64,000 nucleotides of DNA, from assembly GCA_013396755.1 (NCBI GenBank), contig VWZF01004788.1:434001-498000 (forward strand). The letters are read 5' to 3'. A program made the translations under genes and the position numbers. How positions within the stretch are numbered: the first letter of the stretch is position 1; each line of letters starts with the position of its first letter. Origin of the DNA: Sclerurus mexicanus. Its lineage: Eukaryota > Chordata > Aves > Passeriformes > Furnariidae. Below the pieces are notes generated by a model. That model searched no databases. It was not told where the DNA came from and was given only the letters and a program-made list of their open reading frames with translations. This document shows positions 37,166-49,715 of this stretch, in pieces.

Positions 37166-39459
37166 TGATTTTATTTTTTTTTTCTGTTCCGTAGGAACAG
37201 TTGAAATAGTAGTGGCTTTTCTGCATACACATGGAAGGCAGTTAATATATAAATGAATTAAACTCTCCAGGTACATGCGTTAGTGCTGATTTTTATTTTT
37301 TTAAACTTTTTAAAAATTTATTTCAGTGTTGTCTCTAGTGTCACAATTTAAGTCTTCAACCCTCAATTCTGTCAATTTAGGTTTTTCTTCATGTCCTTCG
37401 AGTTACTGTTCTTTCAGTACCATAAAACAGTATGCCTTTTAAAGGCAGCTGTTGCTGTGAGAGGCTCAGAATTTTAATATTGAGCTTTATTGATTGACAT
37501 GCTGCTCTCATACATATGCAGTGTTCTAGTAATGGCAGAGGATTTGGTTTATTTTGTAGTTATCTAGATTTCTAAGTACTGAGAGAAGCAGAGTTTCACA
37601 TCATCAGGTTTAAAATCTGTGATTTATAGGACATAAAATTATAAAACTGTCTTTTATTTTTACTTACTATTTATGTCTCTAATTGTGTTTTGTTGAAAGT
37701 GGAAGGTAGTTACATAACATAACTGAAGATATGAGTTTATATCAAGATATCTCCTGCTGATGTTAAGTTTATATGTGGTAGAAAGATGGAGGGCAGGCTG
37801 CAAAGACATTCAAAGGACTTTGCAATATTGAGGGACAGAATTCTAAATTGATATGTAAAACTCAGAAAAAGTAATAGCCAAGTGACACAGAAGAAGAGGA
37901 AAGCAAAGGAAATGTTATGCATTTGATGTCAGACTCTGGACTAGCTATTACTGTTCAGGAACATGATCTTTGAATTACAGATCAATGAAAACATGGACTC
38001 ACTGTTTAGTGCTATTCAAATAAACAGAATTTAGGAATTATTAGGAAGAGAATAGGGAGCAAGGCAAAAACCTCTTAATATCACCATTATTATTGAATCT
38101 GTATTGTGCTGCAACTTGAATGATGTATACAGTTCTGATTTTCACATCTCAATATGGATCTAATATTACTGGAAAAGATTCTGAAGAGTTGTCAAGAGTG
38201 ATCAAGAGTATTGGGCATCTTCCAGTTAAGGTGTGACAATGTGGACTTCAATCTGAAAAAAGGCACAACTAAATAAAAGAGATCCTGTTCTGTGCTCTAT
38301 ACGGTAATGAACTGAGCAGAAAAGATTAATACGGATTATTTATTTATTTTACTTTGCTTTTCAGTGTGTGAACTAGAGTATCAAACCTATCTGATAGCAA
38401 GTTCAACAAGGAGAGAAAGGGCTCATTTTTCCTGTTACATTATTACAGTCTGAACAGTACCCCCTAAAAAGTCTGCAAATGTATTAGAAAACTGAGGGAG
38501 TAAAATCCATGGAGTGTGTTTAGGCTGTTTGTCTGAAAGCAGGTGAGCTCTGAGCACTGAAGTCTGGGAAACCCACTGGAGAAGTCTTTATGGTTACCCT
38601 GTTGTTATACTTTTCTGTAGACGTCTATTCTTACCACAGTTGTAGTCACACAACTGACTTTAGAAGCCTTTGATTTGATCCAGCTAGGCAGTGTTTTACT
38701 TTACTGTGCCCCTAGATGTGAATTAATGGAAAGAGTTGTTTGTAAAGCACTGTAGATTGATTGAGATTGATCTAGAATGAAGCTGTGTTTTCCCTTGGCT
38801 CTTTATATAGCTCCTACACTGATGTTATCTTGCTTTATAATTACCAGGCTACGTTGCTTTTCCAGTACCAGTTATTATTACAGTTTCCATGGTTAATATT
38901 GTTTGGGTGTTTTTTCTCTTTTTTTTTTTTTTCTTGCTAAATGCCTTGCACATTCATTGTCAGGCCAAATCCCAAAGCTCCTGTTAGTTTACATAAGGTT
39001 CAACAGTCAGATCATATTTAATATCAAGGCATACTTTTCCTGAATATTACAGCTCTTTTAATTCAGACTACATTAAAAACCATGCCATTTTTGCAAATTA
39101 AAAATTAACTACTGTGAAAACCAAAAACTTTTAAAATAAAAAAGGGAATCAAAATATTTTGTACATGCATAGCTAGATGAGGAGATCCAGCTACCCAGCT
39201 TCTGCTAGCTGGAGTTGTCATGTCTATGCAGAGTAGTACAGTGCTGTGTTCAATTATTAGCTTCTTTCTGAAGGCAGAATGACTGTTTCCTTCATGTTGT
39301 GAAAGGTGTTAAAATGCTCTGCCTCTCAGCTGATGCATCAAGAGTTATACGATTTTGTGGAGTCTTTAATTTTTGTGCTCCTTTAAGTGTGGTGTTCTGG
39401 ATGCTGACGTTGTACCTACTCAAAGACAACTGAACGAAGTAGAGGAACAGCATCAGTCT

Positions 39460-39580
39460 GAGTTCAATAAGCATTTGGAAAATGCTCTCAGGCATGTGGT
39501 GTGGTTCTTGGGGTGTCCAGTTGGAATCAATGATCCTGATGGGTCCCTTCCAACTCAGCGTATTCTATGATTCTATGATA
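39460..39580 (+). mobile_element. CR1 LINE 3' end
   Basis: Shows 'tcaataagcatttggaaaat', 'gctctcaggcatgtggtgtg', 'gttcttggggtgtcc', 'gatcctgatgggtcccttcc', 'aactcagcgtattctatgat' and a repeated TTCTATGAT end. The terminal repeat is well preserved, so it is among the less decayed copies here. Confidence 0.92.
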
Positions 39581-41818
39581 AAATAAGCACTGTTGTATAA
39601 AAAGGCATCTCCTATATTTAACGACATTGAGGTACAGACTGTGTAGTGCTGGGAGAGCATTCTCAGGAACTCATGTTTTTTATCCTCTTAAAGCCTTTAC
39701 CATGCATTATCTTTTATCTTTTGTTGGAGATATTATAATTTCTTGGTATGGCTATTTTTATGCTTTTCTGCACCATGTTTTTCTGAGCTTTGTGCAGTCA
39801 CTAGGTAGAAACAGGAAGCAGAAAAAAGAAATTATACTTTTTTTTTTTAATGTACATGCAGTTTGAGGTTTTAAAGAACAGAGGGGCTCTTTCTAATACA
39901 TCCAAAATCTATCCACTGCAGTACTTCATCCTCATACTTCTTTTCCTGGGGAAAGATTCAGAGAATAAATAAGCAACAGATTTTACTCAGGTTTTTATGC
40001 GTAAGCACAACATACATTCATGTGACTTATTTTGGATGTTTACCTTAGAAGGAGATAAACTTGGCTATTGAAAGGCCTGTTTCTTTAGGTTGATTATCTC
40101 AAACATATCTGACATTATAGTGGAAAAACTAAAATTGGAATAATACTATGCAATAGACTTTATTATTTGAGAAAATCTTAACAGGAGAATCTCCCAGAAC
40201 AATGCTCCATGCTTGTATACTTAATTTTCAAACTCTGTGTAAATGGTGATACATCTGTAAGATTTCTTCTATGGCCATGACTTTCAAGGATATAAAGTGT
40301 GAAAATTGTGCAGTCTGTCTTCAAATGTGACACTTGGACTTCTGTCACCTGTAAGAAATACTGTCGCTGACAACATAATTTCCCATTCATTAAATGTTGC
40401 AGTGGTTTTGCGATAGTCAACTGGCTACTAGGTGTACAGGTAAGTGGTGTAGACTTCTTAGAGGTTCTTTGGATCTGCTGAGGACTAATATGGTGAACAG
40501 AGTTTGTCTTGATGCCTCTAGGGTGACATAAGAATAGTCTTAACACCCTAAAGAAAACAGAGTGTTCAGGCCACGGTTCTTCTGTTTTGCTGATTTTTCT
40601 AATGCAGTTCTTGTAAACTGCCAAATTAAAAAATTGTTTCCATTGAGTGCCAACACACCACAAGGTGCTTGTTGTCTTATCTACCTTTAGATCAAAAGCG
40701 GTCAGTGTGAATGGTGCTGATGACCAATCTAGAGAGGCAAGTCCCTGGGAGCCCTACCTCAGGCCCTCAGAGTCACAGCAGAGTAGATAGTAGGCACCAT
40801 TATATATGTGACTGTCTATTTGGTGTCTACCAACCTATTTCCTTCATTGCTGTCCTTTTTTCAAGGAACTGTCTTAAGAGATTTTTCTTTTAAACAGTAA
40901 AACCTACTTAGGTCAACAGAACAAATTCTCTAGAGTATCAGAGAAGATAGTTCTGAGGTGTTCATTGGTAGTTCTCAAAAATAAGAGGGTAGTAGTCTTC
41001 CCTTGGAAGGGAACTCACTTCATTTGCAGGCTACCAGAAGAGATTGAATACAGTGGCATGATCCCTTTCCTGCAATTAGGACTGATTTGTAGCTCAGCCT
41101 TCTGGGAACACTTCAAGATAGCTGTCAAATCATGGTAATAGGAGGACTGGAATGTTGTGGTCAATCCCTATGCATGTGAGACCCCCTGCCTTGGCCTTCT
41201 GGAGATGTTCAGTATAGGGAGTGACGACAGAAGAAACATGTCAAGGGAAGCACTGTTAGCCTACTTTTTTTAGCAAGTGAAATGGTCTCTGGATGCACTT
41301 CTGAAGCCATTTAGTATAATTGGATTATGCTGGTTATGGCCTGAGACATTAAATCTGTCCCTGAAGTGGAGGTTTGAGGTGACTGGACTGTATGATGACA
41401 GTCACCTATCTGTTGCAGATCAGGCTTCACAAGTTAAGCAACCCTGATCTAGCAGTTAGACTAACCTCATTATGGCAACAAGAACTGATTGCTCTGCCAT
41501 TAAGAATGGTCTTCACCTACCACTGCTGTGTGTAGGATCACGTCACAGGCATAACCTGAGCAAGATTAATACACTGCTGTAAAGAATTCTTATTAAAAAA
41601 GTTTAATTATTTTCTAGTGTTCCTGTCATACTGAAATGGTGAGAGGACTTTCCTGTTGGTGAGACTGACAGGCTTCTCCCTACCTGAAGTCACACTGTCA
41701 TATTACTTCCATACGGTCTGCATGTGTGCAAGTCCTTTCTGTAGCACCTGCTGGGGGACTGATACAGATGGTCAACTTCCCTGATACACATTTGTACTGG
41801 GACTCTGCACAAAGCAAA

Positions 41819-42030
41819 ATGGTTTTAAGGAGAATGGTTTCTTTACTCAGAGGGTGGTGAGGCACTGGAACAGGTTGCCCAGAGAAGTTATAGATGCCCC
41901 ATCCCTGGAATTGTTCAAGACTGCGTTGGATGGGGCCCTGAGCAACCTGGTCTAGTGGGTGGCAGATGAGTAGGAGTTAGATGATGTTTAATATCTGTTT
42001 CAACCCAAGCCTTCATATGATTCTATGATC
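41819..42030 (+). mobile_element. CR1 LINE fragment (3' end)
   Basis: Shows 'agggtggtgaggcactggaa', 'caggttgcccagagaagtta', 'ccatccctggaattgttcaa', 'ttggatggggccctgagcaa', 'cctggtctagtgg' and 'atgattctatgat' at the end. The order and wording are characteristic of the CR1 3' UTR. Confidence 0.92.
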
Positions 42031-42644
42031 CTCCTTTTATAATATACTTCTAGGCCTTCCAAATAGTCTGACAAATAGTCTATCTTAAGGAGGTATACAG
42101 TTTGAATCATGATTAGAAGATCAAGTATTCAAGCCTTTAAAATGTGTTCTTAGACATTTTCTGATGATAAACAGGGGAAAAAACACCCACCCACCACCAC
42201 ATCTCACTTTTCTTATTTACAGGGAACTCATTCGGAAATTTCCTTTCTGAGCTTTTTGTAAACTTGAACAAGCTGGTTTTGATTTGCCTCTGTATAGTGG
42301 AGATTTTGCTTTTTCCTGCCCTTTTTGTGTCAGCCAAATAACTCAAGCACTTTCCTTCTCTTTGCTTCTGGGTCTATAAAGCAATGGCAATAAAGATCCA
42401 AATTGGAAGTCTATGTCTTGGATGCTATGTGATCGAGTGTTTTTTGAGTTATAGGGTTATTTTTTGCTGGTCTGTGATGACTTGTCCATCAAGGTGAACC
42501 TCTCAGCTGTTTTGGCATATGCATTTTAGAGGGTAGAACATCTCTGTGTACTTTAAAAATTTAGCAGGAGAGTTCCTGGTTCTGAGAGATAAGTTACCAC
42601 CTATGGCATGTACTTTGATACAAAGCCCCCTGGGGAGTTGTGAA

Positions 42645-42968
42645 CCTTATTGCTCTCTCCAAGTATGTGTAAGGAGATTGTAGCAAGGTGGGCATTGGTC
42701 TCTTCTCTAATGTAACAAGTGACAGGAGAAGAGGAAATGGCCTCAAGTTGCACCAGGGATTAGATTGGATATTAGGAAAAATTTCTTCATCAAAAGGGTG
42801 GCCAGGCATTGGAACAGGCTGCCCAGGGAAGTGGCTCAGTCATCATCCCTCGGAGTGTTCAAAAAATGTGGCATCTGGGGACATGGTTTAGTGGTGAACA
42901 CGGCAATGTTATGTTAAAGGTTGGACTTGATCCTAGAGGTCTTTTCCAACCTTAACGATTCTATGGCT
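42645..42968 (+). mobile_element. CR1 LINE fragment (3' end), well preserved
   Basis: About 320 bases with 'tgctctctccaag', 'aggagattgtagcaaggtgg', 'gcattggtctcttctc', 'agaggaaatggcctcaagtt', 'ggatattaggaaaaatttct', 'ggaacaggctgcccagggaa', 'catggtttagtggtgaacac', 'aaaggttggacttgatccta' and 'aacgattctatgg'. It sits only ~600 bases after the previous CR1 and differs from it in the 3' UTR, so the two are separate insertions. Confidence 0.93.
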
Positions 42969-45900
42969 TTTGTGTGTTACGAGTCCTGCTAGCCAAAAAG
43001 GTCTTATGCTTCTAAGAATGTGCTGATCGCAGTGAGGCTCAAAGGACTCAAGCTGCTGAAGGTGAGTTATTTGCTCTGTTCTTGGCCTTTCCATACTTGC
43101 CGGTGTTTTTCTATTATGAAAATATCTTTTTCTTCTTTATCAGTGACTACATTCTGAAAAATAAAACTGATATAATTCAGAAAATTTGAAAGACTTAAAA
43201 ATTTTTTGTCCATTCCCCTTTATCTAAACCTCCATAGTAATTGCTTTCTTATGATTCATAGTATATAATTCATAGTGATGGAGATGATGCATCGAAGTTG
43301 CCTAAACTACATTTTATGAAATACTTGTGACGACATTCAATTTGAATACTTCATTTTCAAATGGCTTAACATTACTGTTTAAGTATTTTCCACTAATTTT
43401 TTGCAGTCTTGATTATGACAAGACATCATAAAATATTAAATATATTGATTAAGCTTTTTAAAATAGATGGTTTTGCACAGTAAACCTGAAGCAGTGAGAT
43501 ATTCAGTATGCTGTACATTTATGCTCCTGCAGTGTATTAATAAAATAAACAGTTTAGGCTGAAAAGAGAAAGAAATACTTAAGTGAATAAAAAATGTTTA
43601 CCACTACACATCTTAGAGTTGTATTCAAAATCAGACCAGGGAAAAGGATGAGTGTACATTTCAAGAGCTCTACCCACTATGAGTGCTGTTAGTACTTCAA
43701 GTCATGAAAATGAGATCGGGTTTACATGAAACTATGCAGTATGTATCTGTAAAAGGATTATTCCTGCTTCTTTTTTAAATGCATATATTTGTGATGATGG
43801 CCCAACAAAAACTATATGAACTCATATTTTGTGAATTAGGAGATAACAGAACTAGAATGAATAATGCTGTTTGTGGTGGTGTCTTTTCTCACTTCACTAT
43901 GTACTATGGTTATCTGTAACTTCACTTTTCTCAAGTCCAATATCACTGTGCTGGCTTCAGTTTTAACTGTTTCTGAAACCTGACACTGATTTTATTCCTG
44001 ATAAATTTGATTATCCTTTTGTTATAGGGTTGTCTTTATATTTGGTACAGGGAAGGAAGTGATTAGTAAAAGGCTTCCCAAAATGTGATATAGATACCAT
44101 TTGTGGCATGAATGCTGCATCAAAATAGCATGATAACACTTTCTGAACAGTCTTCTTACCATTGCCTGGTGGGATGAGCTTTCTTTTCCTCGTGGTACCT
44201 GAGAAAGTGAGTTTGAAAACTGCTGCATTATAAGACTATTTTTTAAGAAGGAATTTAATTCAAAAGCTCAATATAAAACATGGCTTTGAAATGTCCGGTG
44301 CTTTATTTTCCAGCCTAGTTTAAATATGTATACATGAATTTAAAATTTTGGGGAAAAAATACCAAAGCCTCAACACGCTAGTGTTGCATCTGACTTTAAG
44401 TTGCTTTCAGATATGCTTTTGATACACAACTCCCTACCAAGTTCCTTCAGGGCCAGCTGTGTCATGAAGTCCACAACCTGAAACTTGTTAAGTGTACATA
44501 CAAATCAAAACATGTAATTGTGAAGATCCTTGTGACCATTGACCTGCTTTCCCCATTACTCCAGCTAGACCATGGACATTCTCTCTAGAATTTTCCAAGG
44601 TGTATTTGACTTGGCAGAAGAGCCATGGATATATGGCCTGTTATGCCAGTTCAGCATATGCTTCTGGAACATTAATCACTCCTGTAAATATGCAAATCTG
44701 AGGAGACACTGGCGTTAAGCAGTCTTGGTAATGCTGTCTTTTCCTTGCAGCTGTCTTGATAAATCTCTGGACACATTGCCTTCCGTATTTCATGTGGTGT
44801 ACAGATCCTTGACAGGGGTCAGGATATTTCCGAAGTAGCTCACCAGCAACTCTGAGAAAACTTTCAAAAATGCATGTGGAGCACTGGATAGGTACTGCTT
44901 AAAGCCATCATAGTCAGTTTGTCCATCTTTTATTCAGTACTATCCAATTTCTGAGTTCCTGTTATTGCTAATCAGTTGTATTTCAATACTTTTAGATTGG
45001 GTATGCACATATATTGTGTTAGTTATACAACTTTTAAAAAAATCTTTGTGCTGCTTTATTCTGAAGTCAAAAGAGTATAGTCAGTAATAAAGAAAAAGTA
45101 TTTTACATCAGAAAGCTTTTCAAAGTACTCTGACTCTTACAGTTGTGATCTCTCAGACTATAAAGCCAAAATAACGTTTTAATAGGAAATAATACAGTGC
45201 AAATACATTTTTAAAAACTAGGTTTTTATTGGTAAATAATTAAATAAATGAGCATCAAAAAATAAAGACAATGGTTTTCCAGTTGGAAACTTTATTACCA
45301 CCAAGCTTAAAGCCTTGAGCTTGAGAATTGCTGGCCATTTGAAATCAGGCAGTTGGACAACATCTATTTCAGCAACAAATTTGTTACAAGTTTTGTATTC
45401 TTTTTGTGTTTGCAGGGATATCTTTGTGTATCATTAATATATGTATGATTTTAAGAGATGGATGAATATGAAAATAGTAGTCTTCATAGATTTCTGGTGT
45501 ATAAATATGCTTTCTAAGGTTTCTTACTGGAAAAATACAATTTAGACCACTGTGTTTTCCAAAACTTGTTTTGTTACTTCAGCACGTATAGTTCTCACTT
45601 GCTTGCTCTCTCCTTAGTGTTACAGGAAAGTGTTTTGAATAGCCTTTGATCATAAATTTGATTCCAGAGAGCTGTCTGCTGTGCTGACTTATTTTTGCCT
45701 TATTAGGTGATTTTTGCAGTTCACAACTCCAGGAACTGTTGAGCTCCTTGCTTTTTCAATTCCTAAAGTTAAACGACAGCAGTTCAGTTCTTGATAGAAA
45801 GTTCCATGGAATCAAATTACCTTGCGTGCAGTGACACTGCATGTGTTGTTTCCATTCTGGAGGGAATGGTGGTAGTGACTGCTGTAGGTGTTGGTGAGCA

Positions 45901-48900
45901 GAGACTTCATTTTTAAGTTAAAGAATCATTGCTTTTTGAGGAAAAAAAAAAAGGTATGCTTCACTCCCATCTGAGGAAAGAAATGGCATTGTCTTCTGTC
46001 CTCTTGTGGGTTCCCTTAAAATCAGATTAGTATGTCTCAGCAGAACAAAAGTGCAAATGTGTTTTGGAAGCCAGACGTTAGTTCATGTATTGCTTGGCAT
46101 CAAAGCCGTGGGCTCCTTCAGGCAAGTGACACTGATGAGATAAGAGTGGGAGTGGAAGGGTATATCTGCCCTCTGGTATTTGCATTGGAACTGTAATAAC
46201 CAGTAGAACGTGGCAGGTCATGGGGGCCTGGAGTGCAGCAGTGCCTTTGTGATGTGAGGTGTGGCCAAAGCAACCAGAGGTCACCATCCATTTTACAGGG
46301 GTCTGGGCTGCTGGGAGCAAAGCGGAGCATGGCATGCTGCCATGCAGGGCAGGCTTTTGTTAGTGGGTTATGTAATGTGGAAGTTAAATATAATGCGGTT
46401 GTTAAATAATGCAGTCGTTAAATGCAGCTCTTTGTTCCTTAATCAGAGATTCATGAATACTCTAGCTGTGAGCCTGCCTGGCTCTGCGATTCTTAGCTGT
46501 GTTTGAAAAGCCTCAATCGGGACCTTAGAGACTTTAAAAGGGCAAGGGGAGGCTTGAGGATTCTTCTTCAATTGTTCATAAATTATATTTATTGGACTCT
46601 TTCTGGAAACTTTCTGTGGCACATAGATTCTAGTTTTGTATGGGTGTTTTCTCCTTCAGTTGTGGGGGATAGAGACTGTAGGTTTTGAAACTGGTGTTCT
46701 GAACTTTCCACATCTCATCAGAAAACAGAGCTGTAAGAAAAATACCCATTATTGCAAGATTTAACATCGTAAAACTTGGCAGAAATGTGTTGCAGGAAAT
46801 GGACTAATTGGGGAGGAAGGAACTTTCTCACTGTACTGCTCATTGTACAGCTTGTCTGACACATTTTGCTTAGTTTTGTTTGTTTTCTTTTGAGGCATTA
46901 GATATCAGACTTCACAGAATACTAGATTTTGGGTCTGATGAATCATTATCTGTATTAGGATAATTATGTGTAACTTATTGTACTTTATTTAAATTATATA
47001 TGAGTCTTTTCTCACTGGACAATAACTCCTATTATAAGTAGCACATTTGATTTTTTTAAAGAAAAAAGTTTCATACAGTAGAAAATTCATACATAGTACA
47101 AATTGTATACAGAGGTTATTGATAATGCTGTTTGCTGCTGTGATTTGTGATCTCTTAACTCTCCTTTGCCCTTTTGTGGTGGGTGAGTTGGATTAAGAAT
47201 ATTTAAATAAATGCAGCTCAGATGTGCTTTTTTAATGGCAATGAATATACATCTCGCCCCTCAAAAACCCCTTGAAATTGTAACATAGGTCTTATATTCC
47301 AAATTTCATGTAAATTTCTTTTTTGAATTCACACATACTGAGTTGTTGGAAATAAAAACTGCATTTTATTACTATAGTAAAATCATTCATAGGTATAGCA
47401 AATGAGAATGTATTTTATTTTTTAATTCCCGTTGCTAGCCAGTATTTATAAACACCTAAAATCCATACTGCATGTTTCAAGTCTGAACCGATTAAGTCAA
47501 TGTGACACGCTGAGGCTGGGCCAAGTCTTGTCTAATCAGCAGTCAGCACTGCTGCTCTGGCATGAGGCTCCCAAAAATAGAAACACAAGAAGTCAAACAA
47601 GTAAGTGGAAGGGCACTAAAAGAAAAAGTGCTGTTAATTCCTCTGTTGACTTTCTGTCTAATGGATTCTTGTTCCCAGGCCACACTGAGTAAAGCAACTG
47701 GCACGGGGTGTGTTCCTGCAGATGGCTCAGCAGTGACACACGTGGCCCAACTGGTTGACAGGTGTTTGATTTGTGTTTAACAAGTACCTCATACAAGCCA
47801 GATTTCTTTTTTTTCTGTGCAGATACCAAGAAGCTAGTCAGCTGATGCTTTTCTTCAGAATTAACACCCCTTTCACTATGCTTCATTTCTGTTGTGAATG
47901 ACAGTTTTTCGATTGTCCCATACAGATGAAGATAACATTATTTTAGGTTGTTATCAGAAAGACACTGAACAGGAGAAATTAATTCATAGTTAACTTTGTT
48001 TAGTAGTTGTAACCTGTTACTTTCTTCTGGCTATTGACAAGATTATCTCAAGAAATATTTATTTAGCTGTCCACTTCGCAGAATGAAAATTCACTTAAAA
48101 AGTGTGCATGGAAGGAGAATGCCTGACTTCTGGGGTGTGGATGTTATACTGCATGTTACTGAGTCTTCATATAAGAAGGACTCAGAACTTTCTTGTACAG
48201 TGTAGCACAAGCCTGAAAGAAAAGAAATTCCCTGCCCAGTGGATCATATGGTATTGATAGAGAAGCACCGAAGGCCATGAAAGAAGAGAAATGGTGGGAA
48301 AACTATTTAACAGACAAGAATTATGTACAATGTGATGCTATTCCTTAATGAATTTTGAAGCTTTGTTATAAGCTACATAGTATCACTCTGCATAATTGGA
48401 GAAAGGTTGTCTCAATGGCAGTCTGGAGGGGGAGATGGGTCATGGTTTTAATTTAATGAATGGAAGATACTATGATCTTTGTGGCATTTGTTAGTCAGTG
48501 CCATGGTAGCAGCTCTGCTGTGAAAGGCAGCAATGAAAATAGTAGAGCATCGGGATCTTTTACCAGTCATCTTTCATTAATGAGAACCTTAGCCAGTAGG
48601 ATGTGTAATCTAACGGTGGCTGTGGCGAGTTTGTCTTCCCCACCCTATTTCCCCATACTTTGGTGTGAGAATTTTTATTTTCTGGTGTCAAATTCATGGA
48701 GGTAAGACTTTAGGAACTGTTAACAAAAATTCATGTCTCTTTGCAGTGACAGGACGGTAATGCCAGTGTTGTCAAATAGCCAGAAGAAATACCACCCTGT
48801 AGAATATACTATACTGGCAGGACTTCTGCTGAACTGCAGAAGAATGAGAAAGGAATGCAGCTGGAGAAATGGATGTCAGAATAGTGTTCATTCTCTAAAA

Positions 48901-49679
48901 ACATTGGGCTTTAGTGAGAGGATGATTTAAAAACTCACACAAAGAGCCTGTGTTCCTCAGACAGAGAAGTAGCTTCTTTGTGTCACTCATCCCAGGTGTG
49001 CTATACAGAGTAGGCTAATAAGCCACAAAGAAGTTAAGAAAAGGGCCAGAAAGGGAACACTGCAACCCTACTAGGCTGAGTTGTCTCTGTTCCCCACAAA
49101 GATGCTCAGAATTTATAGAAATAGAGACATCTTTAGGGAGCAGTTCCAGAACTCCTGTGCTGACAGTAGATCCACTGATCCCAGATTCTCAGATATGTCT
49201 GGGTGAGTAGGAGTGCTAGATAGGTGGTCAGTATATCCTCTTAATCTCTCTCCAAAATGTATTAAATATCATAAGGCACTGTTCTTGATGAGATATGTTT
49301 CTTGGGAAAGTCTTAAACATCCATGTGTAAATGGAGACATGGAAACTGTATCTTGAACTGCTTTATTTATTGGTAGTTGATAGGTTTGCACACACAAGCA
49401 CACCGATATGGTATTTCATATATGATATGAGTTAATTCCTAGATTAGAAATTCAGGTCTAAATGCAGTCTATTTATTTCTGATTCACCTTAAATTGTTTT
49501 TTTCTACTGCTTTTTTTTGCATTTCATATCTATTGGTTAGGCATTAAAGTTAACAGTATTGAATGGTCTGTGGAACAGATAATTTTTTTAGTGTCAACTC
49601 ACATTTGTACCAGCTGAGAATCTACCTCCTGAATCTTCAGGTTATGGATATGGATAGTGACGACAGTGATGATAATAGT

Positions 49680-49715
49680 AATAGTTCTCTAGTAAAGAAT
49701 AGTTCTCTAGTAAAG
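49680..49715 (+). repeat. 18-bp tandem duplication
   Basis: AATAGTTCTCTAGTAAAG occurs twice head to tail. It lies within an open frame that reads VMDMDSDDSDDNSNSSLVKN and then repeats the unit NSSLVK. No gene is recognised, and the frame is probably accidental. Confidence 0.85.

Noticed and set aside
40178..40663. 161-codon open frame on the minus strand, the longest in the window
   Set aside because: The translation has no recognisable domain, no family motif and no splice or promoter context. It is within the range of chance for 64 kb on six frames.
47661..47700. Possible additional Gly-X-Y exon after a CCCAG acceptor-like site
   Set aside because: The following codons do not give Gly at every third position.
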